From Pseudo-nitzschia pungens (Eukaryota > Bacillariophyta > Bacillariophyceae > Bacillariales > Bacillariaceae), in contig CM074761.1 in NCBI GenBank assembly GCA_037355855.1, forward strand, positions 992,001-1,056,000: a DNA stretch of 64,000 bases, given 5' to 3'. Shown here in pieces: positions 49,070 through 59,755 of this stretch. Below the pieces are notes generated by a model, which saw only the letters and a program-made list of their open reading frames with translations, was not told the DNA's origin and did not search any database. Position numbers and translations under genes: made by a program. How positions within the stretch are numbered: position 1 is the stretch's first letter; every line of letters starts with the position of its first letter.

Positions 49070-50159
49070 ATGAAACTCGGGGTGTCTTTCCTAGTTTGGT
49101 GTTTTCTAGAGGGAAGTCCAAGCCATCATGCTGTTCATTCATTCGAATTCCATCGGCCGAAAAAATTGGAAGCGGGTAGGGCGTATTCCTTGAGACGAAT
49201 TGATGTCTCGTTGGGTTCTCGGACAAGAAACACAGACTTTGGCGACCGAAACAGTGACGGTCTCGACAATGCTGAAAGCAACATCGAGAGACAAAAGGCG
49301 ATGGTGGGGCATTCCACTGTCACGGAGGACTAAGAACAGCCCCAGTTCCGAATGGTTCCCACCACACCACAATGGTTTGTTTGGCATCGATCGAGTTCTT
49401 GCAATGTCGCCAACCACGACAACCACGACAACCACGCAAACAATCGATGCCTATGATCATGTTGGTGCGATCGGTATCCTGGCATGGATGATCTGTGTGT
49501 CCGCCTTTGTCCTCGCAAACAATTTCATCGGCCCTTGGCCCAACTTTGGCGTGATTCCGTACAGCACCTGGCTTCTTCTGCACCAATTGGGCGGCATGGT
49601 GTTCGGAGGAGGCGTCTTTCTCACGGCATGCATTGAACAGCTGGTGTCAAGCCTCGAAGAATGCAGAGGTTCATGCGATTTTGGTTTCGAAAAGTGCCGT
49701 GGTTGAACGGGGCGATCGTATTGCCGGGTTTGACGCTTTCGATCGTCTCTGGAATGGCACTGAGCACGATTCGCTACGGTAGATTGAGCAGCGCACCACC
49801 CCATGTGATCTACACGTTTTGGACACTGGTGGTCTTTGCTGCGTGGTTTGCATTCACTGATTTGACCACGCAGAGTGAAGCGTTGGAGGCAGTTCTTTCA
49901 CCAGATCCTCATGAACAACAACAACACCAACTAACTACAACACCATCACCTCGAACAAGAAAGCCCTCCGGACGATGCAACTTCCGAAACCAACACCATC
50001 TCAACACAAACGCCTACATTGGTTTTGTCCTCATCGTCATCGGCGGAAGTACCACAGGCAGTGAATCAAAGAATGTTAAGCAACGCAGTAAGTTGTGGCT
50101 TTGTTGTTTTGCTGTATGCCATCATGATACTCAAGCTTGGAACTATACAATACTGGTGA
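49070..50159 (+). CDS. Unknown multi-pass membrane protein, several apparent frame breaks
   Basis: The family is not named here. The topology, helices after AYDHVGAIGILAWMICVSAF, LLLHQLGGMVFGGGVFLTAC, VLPGLTLSIVSGMAL and VIYTFWTLVVFAAWFAF, faintly recalls DUF2269-type proteins. An ATG at 49070 starts a hydrophobic lead; an alternative start is ATG 49404 (MSPTTTT). The frame changes by +1 before or at 49334, again around 49652 (AGC C TCG), at about 49672 (GTT C ATG), and at about 49962, where KSPPDDATSETN begins the frame that ends in VNQRMLSNAVSCGFVVLLYAIMILKLG and stops at 50157-50159. The two middle changes could instead be one -1 change or loss of a 23-base GT...AG piece. The hydrophobic segments on both sides argue that all these frames are coding. 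The 3' end is 84 bp from the converging desaturase. Confidence 0.6.
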
Positions 50160-50243
50160 CCTTTGTTCAACAAACAGGGTTATAACTTAGATAAAAACTT
50201 CATTCGCTCGTCAACAAGATTTTATCGGTGAAACAACGGACTC

Positions 50244-51982
50244 CTATGAGATCTTAATAGTCTTGATGTCCGGAGCAGCAGCAACAATATCGTCTTCGAC
50301 GTCGTCGTCAACGACGCTGAGTTTGTCAAACCATTCCAACGTCGCGTTGAACAAGTCGCTCCACGTATCGTACGATTTGTATTCGACTCCGAACTCCTCG
50401 CAGGTCTGTTTCACTACGGGTGCGACGTGGTGCAGATGCCCGTGATTCAAGCCCGGAAACAAGTGGTGCTCGATTTGGTGGTTGAGTCCGTTCGACAAGA
50501 TGTGCCAGAAGAGCGACCCCGATGCGAAGTTGTTTGCTGTTTCTACCTGCGCGGCACCCCACGATCCCTCTAGTCTCGGATCCCGTTTGGCACCGCCCGT
50601 TCCCTGCGGTTGCTTCTGTTGTTGCTCACGCGTGTCCAGATCAGCATCGAGCGAGTGTTCGTTCAGGTGGTTGATTTGAGAGAACAACGCAAAGGTAATC
50701 CCCAGTGTGGCAACGTGGATGTAGCTCGCGAAAGCCGCCTTTGCGAGCGACTCATGGGTCATCATGGGTACGACAAATACGATTCCAATGTAGGACATCA
50801 AGTGGAACACCATTCCGTAGAATTTTGTCGGCCGGTCCTTGTCGTGCCAATCGACAATCCCGTACAAGGTCCCTTCGCTGAGAACTCCCCACGGAATCCA
50901 GAGGCACGTCCCAAACACAACAAACAGATAAGCAAACATCACATAGAATAAACTGGATTGGTACCGATACTTGGCTTCGTATTTGAATTTCTTGTGGACC
51001 CTCAAGAGCGCGTCAAAATGGTGCAAATCCGGATCTCGATCGAACTCATTTGTGTACGAGTGATGTCCATAGGTGTGTTGTTGCTGCCACATGACGGGAT
51101 TGCAAATGAACGACATGGCCCAAACACCATACTCATTGACGGGTGCCCAACGACTCGCCGCGAAATGCCCTGCGTCGTGTCCGATAGCTCCCATCAACCA
51201 TCCAGTTACAGCGAAGGCGAAAGATCCCCATATGCTTCCCTGCATTCCATTGTGTTGTTCGTTCGCGTAGTTGTCGGGGAAACAAAACGCGCATGTGAAT
51301 TACTTTAGAATCTTTTCGTCCATCGCAAAATCCGCAGTGGACGCGCGATGAAATAACTTTTCTTGTGCGATGGCAACACGGAAAACACACTTACCGAACA
51401 ATGAAGATACCCAGTGTACAACCACGATCCAAAGACCGTCAGATAGTAGGCGATCCTGACTCGAGACGCTCCACGATCTCTCACGGGATCGATTCCCTTG
51501 GAACGCAAAACTTTCGTCGCCCGTTTCTTCAGGAGTTCATAGAAGAAATCCGTGACTCGACCCGGGCGTTCATCGGCGTCCTGTTCCTCTTGGACGTATC
51601 GATGCTTTTCCAATATTTTCCACACACGATCGCCACTAAAGGCATGATACGACTCAACTAATGCGGTGCAATCCCGACCCTTTCCCAACAAAATCGCCTC
51701 GGTCCCACCGGGATGGTCCTTGACAAAATCCATCAGATCGTATCCGTTTCCGTGGATCCACCAAAGATCTTTGCTCTTCCCGTCCATCTGGATTCCATTG
51801 CCGATGCCGGGGGAAGAAGTTTTGATCCCGTCATTATCGTCCGACGACACCGAAGACGAAGAAGAAATCGAAGCCGTTGCGCTGTTGGTGAAACTAGTAT
51901 CTTCTCCTTTGATCCCTTCCCGGAAACCATCGCACGCAATGCCGACACCGACGGCATCGTTCGTTTCGTTTGACGCACCCAT
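50244..51982 (-). CDS. Front-end fatty acid desaturase with N-terminal cytochrome b5 domain
   Basis: Such enzymes insert double bonds between an existing one and the carboxyl end of acyl chains, taking electrons from the fused cytochrome b5, in the ER. Exons are 51395-51982 and 50244-51239, with a 155-bp intron (GTAAGT, TGCAG) in phase 0; 527 residues. The start is the first in-frame ATG. The b5 haem motif HPGG is at residues 90-93. The three His boxes are HDAGH (217-221), HTYGHH (251-256) and QIEHH (451-455); the Q in place of the first His of box 3 marks the front-end class. Several hydrophobic segments lie between boxes 2 and 3. Regiospecificity (delta-4, -5, -6 or -8) cannot be read from this sequence. 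The Ser-rich lead of about 70 residues before the b5 domain is unusual. No frame break. Confidence 0.93.
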
Positions 51983-52535
51983 CGATGGAAAACAGTAGAG
52001 TGACAACCCTATTTGTGGAAGTCGATCCACTGAAATACGCTTCTGCAAGATCCGATGAAAGGATTTTTTCCAACCGGTTAAATGCACCTATTGGGCTACG
52101 GTATTGGCAGGTTTGAACGAATGAAGGGGAAAGAGACAAAGGAGAAAGGAGACGCTGGTTCACTGTCACGATAAGGATTTTACGGCAACTTAGGCCAAAG
52201 GTGCAGAAGAATATCGAAGGATCGAAGGATCGAATCATCGTCCATCTGCGTTGCTCGAATATTCATCCATCAGATCGTGAGCTGGCAAATCGGCATTCTC
52301 CAACTGGATACGTATGATCCAATCAAAAATAGAGTGAAGAAGAAGACTTAAATGTGTTGCAATGAAAAATGACGCATGGGTTCGCCGAGTAGCAAGAATG
52401 AGATTGAAAGTGGTTCGTGTCATTCGACTCAATATTTGGGTCTTGGATAAAAAACAACCTGAGCAGCAATAGCAGGCTGGAGCCAGGGGTCATAATAAGA
52501 AGGGGTACGCCACGATCGGTAAAAATCGGTGATTC

Positions 52536-52574
52536 ATATTCCATGTGTGGTCCAATTTAGAAAAATTTCCCTCA
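52536..52574 (+). repeat. Left arm of 39-bp internal inverted repeat in the hAT-like element
   Basis: Reads ATATTCCATGTGTGG onward to CCCTCA and is exactly complementary to 53085-53123. Such subterminal repeats can be transposase-binding sites; that role is inferred. Confidence 0.85.
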
Positions 52575-53084
52575 ACCTCAATTTTTTTTTCCACTTTCAC
52601 TGCATAATACTACCAAAAACTATTACACTTCAATCTATAACAACTCCATCAAAAATTGTAACAAAATCATATGTGAATATTGTATCTAGCCCAATTTTTT
52701 ACAAGGATTATGAATATGTAACTGCTTTTCACTCTAGATGGATGGAAGATAAAGTAAGTTATTCGGATGGATGGTCCAAATTTTGGTTCCAAGTGGAAGC
52801 TTTTAATTGAATAAAAATAAAACGGATGACGGACGGACGATCCGATTTTGTATTTCATATTCCAGGTGGAAGGCACAGATCACTGGTAGTTTGAATCAGC
52901 AATATCAGACAGCAGATGGATGTAAACTGAAAAAGGTACTTACTACTTGACTCTCAACTATATACGTGAACTGCATATCGAATTTTAAAGTTGGAGAGTG
53001 ATTGGAAGTGTACTTGGTAAGTTGCTTTATCAGGTACACTTTTACTAGTGATATGCAGTAAATTATGAGAAGAAAAAAATTGAC

Positions 53085-53123
53085 TGAGGGAAATTTTTCT
53101 AAATTGGACCACACATGGAATAT
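53085..53123 (-). repeat. Right arm of 39-bp internal inverted repeat in the hAT-like element
   Basis: Starts TGAGGGAAATTTTTC and is the reverse complement of 52536-52574, lying about 90 bp inside the right end while the left arm is about 52 bp inside the left end. Confidence 0.85.
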
Positions 53124-53468
53124 AGAGTGCCATTTTTTTTTTACTAGTATTTGTACGTCGAACACGGACGACGGACAGACGTCGTGGCACACCCCTTCTT
53201 ATTATGACCCCTGGCTGGAGCGTCCTACCCTGTGCGTCAGGAGAAGTTGGATGATTTCCTTCCACTGTTGTACCGGAACGTACCGAATTACGTGCACTTT
53301 CTTGCGACCACCCAGTTCACAGTGCAGTTAGTAGTTGATGTCCACCACCATGCCCACGAAGAAGTATCACCCTCCTATTGCATTAGTGACATCGTTAGAT
53401 TTCAAGCCAGGGGATCCAGAGAAGGCAGGGGAATTAGACAGCAGGGAGATGAGTTTCTGGACGATATC

Positions 53469-53515
53469 CTAGTACTACTACTACTACTACTGGTAATAGT
53501 AGTAGTAGTGCTAGT
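53469..53515. repeat. TAC/TAG trinucleotide hairpin
   Basis: CTAGTACTACTAC... is followed after a TGGTAA loop by ...TAGTAGTAGTGCTAG, so the block folds on itself. It is an example of the CTAGTAGTA words seen in several intergenic stretches of this window. Confidence 0.7.
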
Positions 53516-54910
53516 ATCTCAAATCATCATCACCACCACCACCAGCATCTCCACTTGTTGTTGTATGCCTGAGCCTGCTCAACCAAATCTTGTCTAACCA
53601 TTGACAACTCAACCCAATGGATGCAGTCTGAGACTTGCCATTCTATATACATAGTGTAGTCAAATAGTAATGCTTGCCGTTAGGATGAAGGCATTCTTAC
53701 TATGAGCTTGTACTGCTAGCTAGTATTACTGCTACTGGTAACAGCTAGTAGTACTACTAGTATTACTACTACTACTAATAGTAGAAGAAGGATGGTGATG
53801 CACGCTCTAACATTTTCTCTGTTGTTGTTCTGCTGCAATGTTGTTGTATCTTTTGCCTGGGAGGACGTAGATGATCATTTCGGTTATGAAAGATATTAGT
53901 TGCTGTGGTGGTTCTTAAGTGTTGAGACGCTTCCAGCTATCCACTGAGTGGTACGAATTCGTGTCTTTAGCTTCGATTAGACGATGGATTGATTCGATTC
54001 CACTTTTTTTTCAAATTACGTAAGATTACTTCGTAGTATTTTGATTTTGAAATCGATGATTTTTGAAGCATGAGACGTAAGGTTTAACCATCCCCATTGG
54101 TACACCGTAAGATTAACCTTACCACGTGCGTACCGTACGTCAAATTTTTAAAACTTGTACGGTATGCAGAGTGGCCTAAAATTTTTCTTACCGTACGGAG
54201 TGAGTGAGTGAGTGAGAGAGTGCTTGGATCCAGCTCTTGCGGACTGAGCGAGGGAAATAATTTCTGTGAGGCTCGCCTTACTTTGCAGCGGTATCGGCGT
54301 GCGTATCCGTTGCGTATTACTCTAAGTGCGTCGGCAAAATTCTCAACAGACTTCACTATCAATTAGAGGAATACGGTTCGTGGTACATACATTGCTGTCT
54401 CCAAACGCAATAGTATTCGGGCGAAACCGCCGGAACTCAGTTAGGGTGTAACTGCAAGAACGCATTCTGTCATGGAGTAGCAACTGCCAATTTGACCAAT
54501 GGACCAATTCTCAACTTCCTTTCAACAGACGAAAAAATCGCACTATCGTGCTAATCGTCATACGTACGTACTCGTACCTGTACAGCGCTTGCACGGTGGG
54601 ATGCGCACGTCTTCATCAAACGCCAAGGGTAAATTTACGACTACTAGCTAACGAGGATCATTGGGTAGCGACGAGCACCTTCACCGTGCTTTGACACTAT
54701 TTATTTGTCTTGGTTGATATCCATCGAAAGAACCGTTTCGACGTTCTTGGTCACTTCTTTTTTGATTGATTCGTTTTTCAGAATCGTGAAGAGAGAAGAC
54801 AGAACCTCCACACTTCATGGACCCTGAGTTCATAGTTTGGAGATACCAATCCCGGCCTCTTCTCATCGAGCAAAACGGTCAAAGTCATATCGTGACAGGA
54901 TTGATTAACC

Positions 54911-56860
54911 ATGGCAGAGGTCGTTGACTCAACAGCCGTAGCTCCGGAACTTGATTCAACAAAGAAGACGGATGCTTTGGAGACAACGAAATCGAAGTCG
55001 ATGGTAGCTGAAAGCAATGACGAGAGGAATGAATTGATGTCACCGTCAACAGATACAACCCTGAGTTTGGAATCCAAAGTGGAGGAAGATCAACCAATCC
55101 AGCAAGAAATCCTAGTTGTGGGGCTAGAAGCTTACGGGGAGATGGAAAAGCCTAAAGATGAAGATGACCGCAGTGTTTTGTCTTCGTCCTCGAGCACAAG
55201 CAGCGTCTTGTCGCGATACTTTGAACCAGCAGATTTCTTGCCCTGGGAAGAATTGTATGCCAAAGCGGAATACGCACCTCACGTAGGATTTGCGATGGTG
55301 GCAGGTAGCTTTGCGTGCATGCATCCTTTCATGTTTTTCGCAGGAGTAGTAACTGCGATGGGAGCCTTGAAAGCAGCCGGAGCCACCTACGATTATGCTA
55401 CATGCCAAATTCAACCAGGGCCCAATCAGGAAGATACCGGTACGGACGGGAATGACCCTAATTCCATTACTTCCATGAGTTTCTGTGAGTGGTTACCGAC
55501 AGCATTCGCTCTTTATGATTCAGAGACTACCACAGGTGATGAAACGGGAGAAACGACGCAAACTCCTTCTGGCATCAAACAGGGAGACGAAGATTCTATA
55601 CCGAACTTGGCTGAGGCGACATCTGCTTGCTCGACAGCCGCGTCCACCATTGCGGATTCCGATGAGGACGAAGCACATGCGAAATCGAAGAACAAGCTGA
55701 ACGATTCGGTTATCGACGTTCCCGCGGTGCCTACCGTGATCCAGTCGCCTTCGCAAATTCAGCAACAGGCAACTTTCGAAGCTCTCGACCCCGTGGAGTG
55801 GGTGAAGGATAGCTTCCCATCTCTTACCACCATCGCCTTGGACAAAGTTGCGTTCCGAGGACTCCATCCCCAAGAATTCTTCGATGTCTTTTTCGCCGAT
55901 GACGCTCCTTTCGGTTTTCATGCCTTTCACAAGTTGCGAAGAGATAAGGAAGTGAACTATGGATCATGGAAGGACGGAATATCGTCGGAGGAGTTCCATG
56001 CGGATTATAATGGCATGGAGGTTCCATCGTCAATGGTTACAAAGGAACGAAATGTAGAATACCACGCAAAGACGAATTCATTTTTGGGTCCCGCTTATGC
56101 ACCTACCAAGAAAATTCAACGTGCATACTTTGTGTCCAAGAAGATGCTAGTTGTTGACATCAAGATGACTCTTCACGACATTCCATTCAGCAAACACTTT
56201 TATCTCATTGAAAGATGGATCGTTGATGGTACTCGAAGCAGCGGCTATACGAAAAGTCCGAGCAAGGATCGAAAGAAACAGAAATATCACGGCGCTTACA
56301 AAGATTCTTCGTCTCGCTGTTTGTATGTTACAGTATCTTCTCAAGTCTACTTTACGCAAGAATGTGCATTCGAATCAACTGTGACGAAGGAATCGGCGAA
56401 GCAAGTGTGCGAAATTTCAAAATGTTGGAATATTATGGCCCAAGATGGATTGAAACGAACTGAAGAAGCGAGAATGAAGCGGTTGCGGGAGGAACAGCAG
56501 CAGGTTCTGGGGGAAGAACAGCAGGGGCTCTCCTCTGGCAAAAGCAATAAATTCGAGAATGAAGAAAGCATTGAAATCGAACACATCGACAGTCCCTCTT
56601 CTTCCGGCAAGAATAAGGGACTTACGAATGGCAGAAGGAGGGGAAGCATTCTACTCAGACGGATTTCGTCATCGCAACTTTCAAATAGCGATCAGACGCA
56701 ACAGAATCGTCCTCTTCGAAATCGAACACTATCCCGGACCTTTACGAAATTGTTGTCGCGAAGCTCGAGTGGGAATAGTATCGATGAAAGCCCGGAAAAG
56801 GGACTTTCATCCACTTATCCAAAAGTCCGCATATCTTCCGCTGGTGTACCCAGCATTTGA
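54911..56860 (+). CDS. VASt-domain (Lam/Aster-like) sterol or lipid transfer protein
   Basis: VASt domains bind and move sterols at ER contact sites in yeast Lam/Ysp, animal Aster/GRAMD1 and plant VAD1 proteins. This single-exon 649-residue protein starts at ATG 54911 (ACCATGG context). The N terminus is acidic and Ser-rich. A hydrophobic stretch (VGFAMVAGSFACMHPFMFFAG, part; about residues 125-155) could be a hairpin or transmembrane anchor. A VASt domain spans about residues 310-510: EFFDVFFADDAPFGFHAFHK, then Y-G-S-W, R-x-x-x-Y, FLGPAYAPTKKIQ, and VVDIKMTLHDIPFSKHFYLIERW. The C terminus is basic and Ser/Arg-rich with a Gln/Glu stretch. No GRAM domain is visible, and the membrane segment precedes VASt, opposite to yeast Lam proteins. 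Ligand unknown. No frame break. Confidence 0.88.
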   Translation: MAEVVDSTAVAPELDSTKKTDALETTKSKSMVAESNDERNELMSPSTDTTLSLESKVEEDQPIQQEILVVGLEAYGEMEKPKDEDDRSVLSSSSSTSSVLSRYFEPADFLPWEELYAKAEYAPHVGFAMVAGSFACMHPFMFFAGVVTAMGALKAAGATYDYATCQIQPGPNQEDTGTDGNDPNSITSMSFCEWLPTAFALYDSETTTGDETGETTQTPSGIKQGDEDSIPNLAEATSACSTAASTIADSDEDEAHAKSKNKLNDSVIDVPAVPTVIQSPSQIQQQATFEALDPVEWVKDSFPSLTTIALDKVAFRGLHPQEFFDVFFADDAPFGFHAFHKLRRDKEVNYGSWKDGISSEEFHADYNGMEVPSSMVTKERNVEYHAKTNSFLGPAYAPTKKIQRAYFVSKKMLVVDIKMTLHDIPFSKHFYLIERWIVDGTRSSGYTKSPSKDRKKQKYHGAYKDSSSRCLYVTVSSQVYFTQECAFESTVTKESAKQVCEISKCWNIMAQDGLKRTEEARMKRLREEQQQVLGEEQQGLSSGKSNKFENEESIEIEHIDSPSSSGKNKGLTNGRRRGSILLRRISSSQLSNSDQTQQNRPLRNRTLSRTFTKLLSRSSSGNSIDESPEKGLSSTYPKVRISSAGVPSI

Positions 56861-57177
56861 TTTTGAGAAGATCGAAACCGAAGTTTGTAACAGATACCAA
56901 CTTGTTGTGGCACTGTTTGTAGAATAGAATGATACGCATGAACGAATGTGATTGTCGAAGGAAAGACTGTAGAGTATCACTTTGGTTCAATCGGGAGAGT
57001 AATAAGAATTGTAATGCTGTAATCCAAGCAACGAATGCAGTTGTATTAGCTTCAGTGCGTTAGCAAATACAAACTGTTTTTGACCTAGATCGGCCTTTAG
57101 ATATTGGCAATTCCAATATACCTCGCTGCTTTTCCACTCGAACCACCAACACACGTGTCCAAAAACGGGTCATGCAT
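56861..57177. other. Short intergenic region between convergent genes
   Basis: 317 bp between the stop codons of the VASt and methyltransferase genes. AT-rich, nothing recognised. Confidence 0.45.
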
Positions 57178-58356
57178 TCAAATCCGATCCTCGTTGCAAT
57201 TAGTGATTCGGATCGCACGCAGGTGCTTCATGTTCAACCGACATTCCTGATGCATATCTTCGGGCATCAGCTGGATTGCCAAGTCTTGCACCTCGTTGGA
57301 AAAGAGTTCAGGCGACGACTTTCGGTCCGAAATTCTGGATGCAAATGTTCAGATCGTCACGTTTGTGCCTCTCGGATAACAATTGCTGCTGAAAGACGTT
57401 GAACCATCCACCCCGTGGCCACTGAACCACCCAGACGACCGAGTTCGGGTGGAGCCGCAAGATTTTAGCGACCTGATCGGCGCAAGCACCCGTGGATTCC
57501 GTGTAGACCAACGCAGCGCCGCAAGCAAAGGAAATGGTGTGGTTCTCTGGGTCGCAATTCCCTTTGGTGTCGTTGTCCGGAAGCACCGGCGATTGGTCTT
57601 GATCGTATTCGTTCCAATCCAAACGCAAAACATCAATGTCCGGTTGAACCTTTCTGTGTACGTGGGCCTTGTCCTCGTTGCTTTCGAGGTCGGAGAAGTA
57701 GTTCCCGAGTGTTCGGCGAACTCCGACCGTGTTTCGTTCGAGTTGTTCCAGACACATCTGGTCGTAATCCGTAAGTATGACCTTGTTGTTCGCAGGAACC
57801 CCACAGTGGTTGTCTTTGGCGCCGGATTGGTGCTGAGCTATGATCCAGGCAAGAGTCATCCCCGCGAGCCCGATGGTTCCGCTTCCCAGTTCCAAAAAGA
57901 CATTGTTGCTATTCCCTCCCGTCTTGCTGGATGCCGAATCACCATTGGCGCACGCCCGTTTCAAATCTTCCCGGAGGAGATCGATGCCCTTTTTTGGGGT
58001 GCGTTGATTTTTCTCATCGACAGGATTGTCATGGATGTCGAGGTTCCCGGTGTTTCCATCGCTTTCTTTGCTTTCTTCCCCCGCACAGTTCCCGTCATTC
58101 CTACTGCTGTAGGACGACATCATCATGGCACTCAAGATTGCCGATGCATACCATCCTCTCGCACCAACCGGCATCAATTCGTAATCGTCCGATAAATATG
58201 GCAACGGTACTAATTGCTAGGACGAGAGGAGGGCGTTGTTCACGCTCATCACCGGCGTTATTTACGCCCAACGCTCTCGAAGGCAGGAAAGGAATACAGC
58301 ACGTTTTCTTTGTCAATGGATTTAGTCCACGAATACCAGTCGTCGTTTGTAGTCAT
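57178..58356 (-). CDS. Class I SAM-dependent methyltransferase (METTL/lysine methyltransferase-like), one apparent frame break
   Basis: Exon 1 (58266-58356) starts at ATG 58356 and encodes MTTNDDWYSWTKSID onward. A small 56-bp intron (58210-58265, GTAAAT donor, ATTAG acceptor) joins in phase to PLPYLSDDYELMPVGARGW. The SAM-binding motif I is FLELGSGTIGLAG; VILTDYDQMCLEQLERN is motif II, and LRLDWNEYD the acidic post-motif. CGAALVYTE is in the place of the usual D-x-V-Y step, as in METTL21/22 and FAM86-type enzymes, which methylate lysines of translation or chaperone proteins. Frame one stops at 57309-57311 after FGPKVVA; one base further on, the +1 frame continues ELFSNEVQDLAIQLMPEDMH to a TGA at 57178-57180. 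The shift lies somewhere in 57311-57329. The substrate is unknown. Confidence 0.8.
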
Positions 58357-59755
58357 TGTATTTCTATCCAACATATACTGGAAGTTGTTCAAACAATGGG
58401 TTTTCTCTGACTTTCCGTCTTAGTGTGTAATCGAAGAGATGGTGAGGCTGTCCAATGTCTGATAGCTGTGGAAATATTTTCTGATGATATTATGTTGCAA
58501 CCAGCCGTTCAAAGTTCGAATGAGAGGAAGCAGTAAGTAGTTTACTGCAGTGATTGTCAGGCGACCGCTCAAATCGTAAAAATAATTTTTCTGGATTTGC
58601 ATAAGATTACTTCTAGACCCATTGACGCGCACGAAGACGAACTATGCTGTAGGATCGGATGCATGATGTCATTGTTAGAATTACTATGCAGTAAATGATC
58701 CTAAAAATTGTTCTGCATACCTCGTAAATCTACGCACTCGAACACGTAGTTTGTTGCATGTTCGAACTTCGTAATTTTTATTTTTTGCTTATTACTTGTT
58801 GATAGAGTCATTCCCGCTTTGTTTCGATGCGAAGGTCAGATGGGGTACGTATGAGAGTGCATGATTGAACTTACAGATTACACAACTTATGCCAATGCAA
58901 ACACGAATAGTGACTATGACCTCGGAATAAACGAAGCTACCATAATTGTTTCACATCGTCTATTGTGTTTTCAACCATCCCCAAGACTAATCATTCCCAC
59001 ACGATGTTTGAAGGGAGGGCATGAACAAACACAAGGTTAGTGTGTTCTACAGAACAAACAAGCCTCCATGAATAGAACTGAAGGCAACTCCATGGTTGGG
59101 TACTAAGGCATTTCAGTCGCCATCATTTGAAAAGGAGTTACTGCTCTTCAGTCTCTTCAGTGGCCAATAACACAAGTTTTCTTCCTGCTCTCCTTTTCAC
59201 ATCCTAGTATCAAGTCTAGAGGGCTTGGTGCTGTCGTGCAACTTTCTTGGAGAACGTCCATCAATGTTCTATCCTATCTACTTTTCGATTGTACGCTGGA
59301 ATTCAAATTGGTGTTGAAATGTCGGACTTCATAAATGTAACCTAATTTATCTTGATGAACATGTGGAAACATATAATTGTTGGAAAGTCAGTTACAGTAC
59401 GTGTAGCTGCAACGGAAGTACATTTTTCATTCTTTTAAATTGAAAGAAAAGGGAGTACGACTGTTGTCTTGTCTTTGATGAAATGGATGTTTTATTGCGT
59501 GTATTGTGTGCGTCTGTGTCTGGGCAACCATCATGAATTCTGTTTTTTTCACTCTTGGTTCCTTTTAGCGACCAGATGGGACTCTAGACAGCAAATCGAA
59601 GCCGGAAATCTCTTCAAAAGTAATTCTCGGAACCGATCCTACGCCAGGGAAACATCCATTTGCAACCGCGTGGGTCATCAAATATTGTACAACGTAATAG
59701 TTACTAGTAGGGCGGTCAATGACAGATATGAACTAGACCGGAAGCAAACTCAGTT
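58357..59755. other. Intergenic region upstream of methyltransferase and downstream of M11 protease
   Basis: About 1.4 kb of AT-rich sequence with no supported frame. Short frames (for example 59469-59765) show no domain. No RNA gene or clear repeat was recognised. Confidence 0.45.

Larger units (their letters stand above)
52484..53213. mobile_element. Non-autonomous hAT-like transposable element (MITE)
   Basis: The element begins CAGGGGTCATAATAAG and ends with its reverse complement; the terminal inverted repeats match perfectly over 23 bp and then drift. It is flanked by an exact 8-bp direct repeat, GCTGGAGC, at 52476-52483 and 53214-53221, the target-site size made by hAT transposases. 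CAGGG-type ends are also typical of that superfamily. A second, internal inverted pair of 39 bp lies at 52536-52574 and 53085-53123. There is no reading frame for a transposase, so movement would need an enzyme from elsewhere. Confidence 0.88.
51983..54910. other. Long intergenic region carrying a hAT-like element
   Basis: About 2.9 kb between the divergent desaturase and VASt genes. It holds the 730-bp element at 52484-53213, a hairpin of TAC/TAG repeats at 53469-53515, another TACTAG-rich block at about 53743-53785 and a (GAGT)n run at about 54198-54219. Open frames here (for example at 53232-53597) have no recognisable domain and run through simple repeats. Confidence 0.5.

Noticed and set aside
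53232..53597. 121-codon plus-strand frame next to the hAT-like element
   Set aside because: Its second half translates TAC/TAG and CAC repeats (poly-Leu, poly-Val, poly-Thr); there is no transposase signature.
57383..58195. 270-codon plus-strand frame
   Set aside because: Antisense to the methyltransferase, which has recognised motifs on the other strand.
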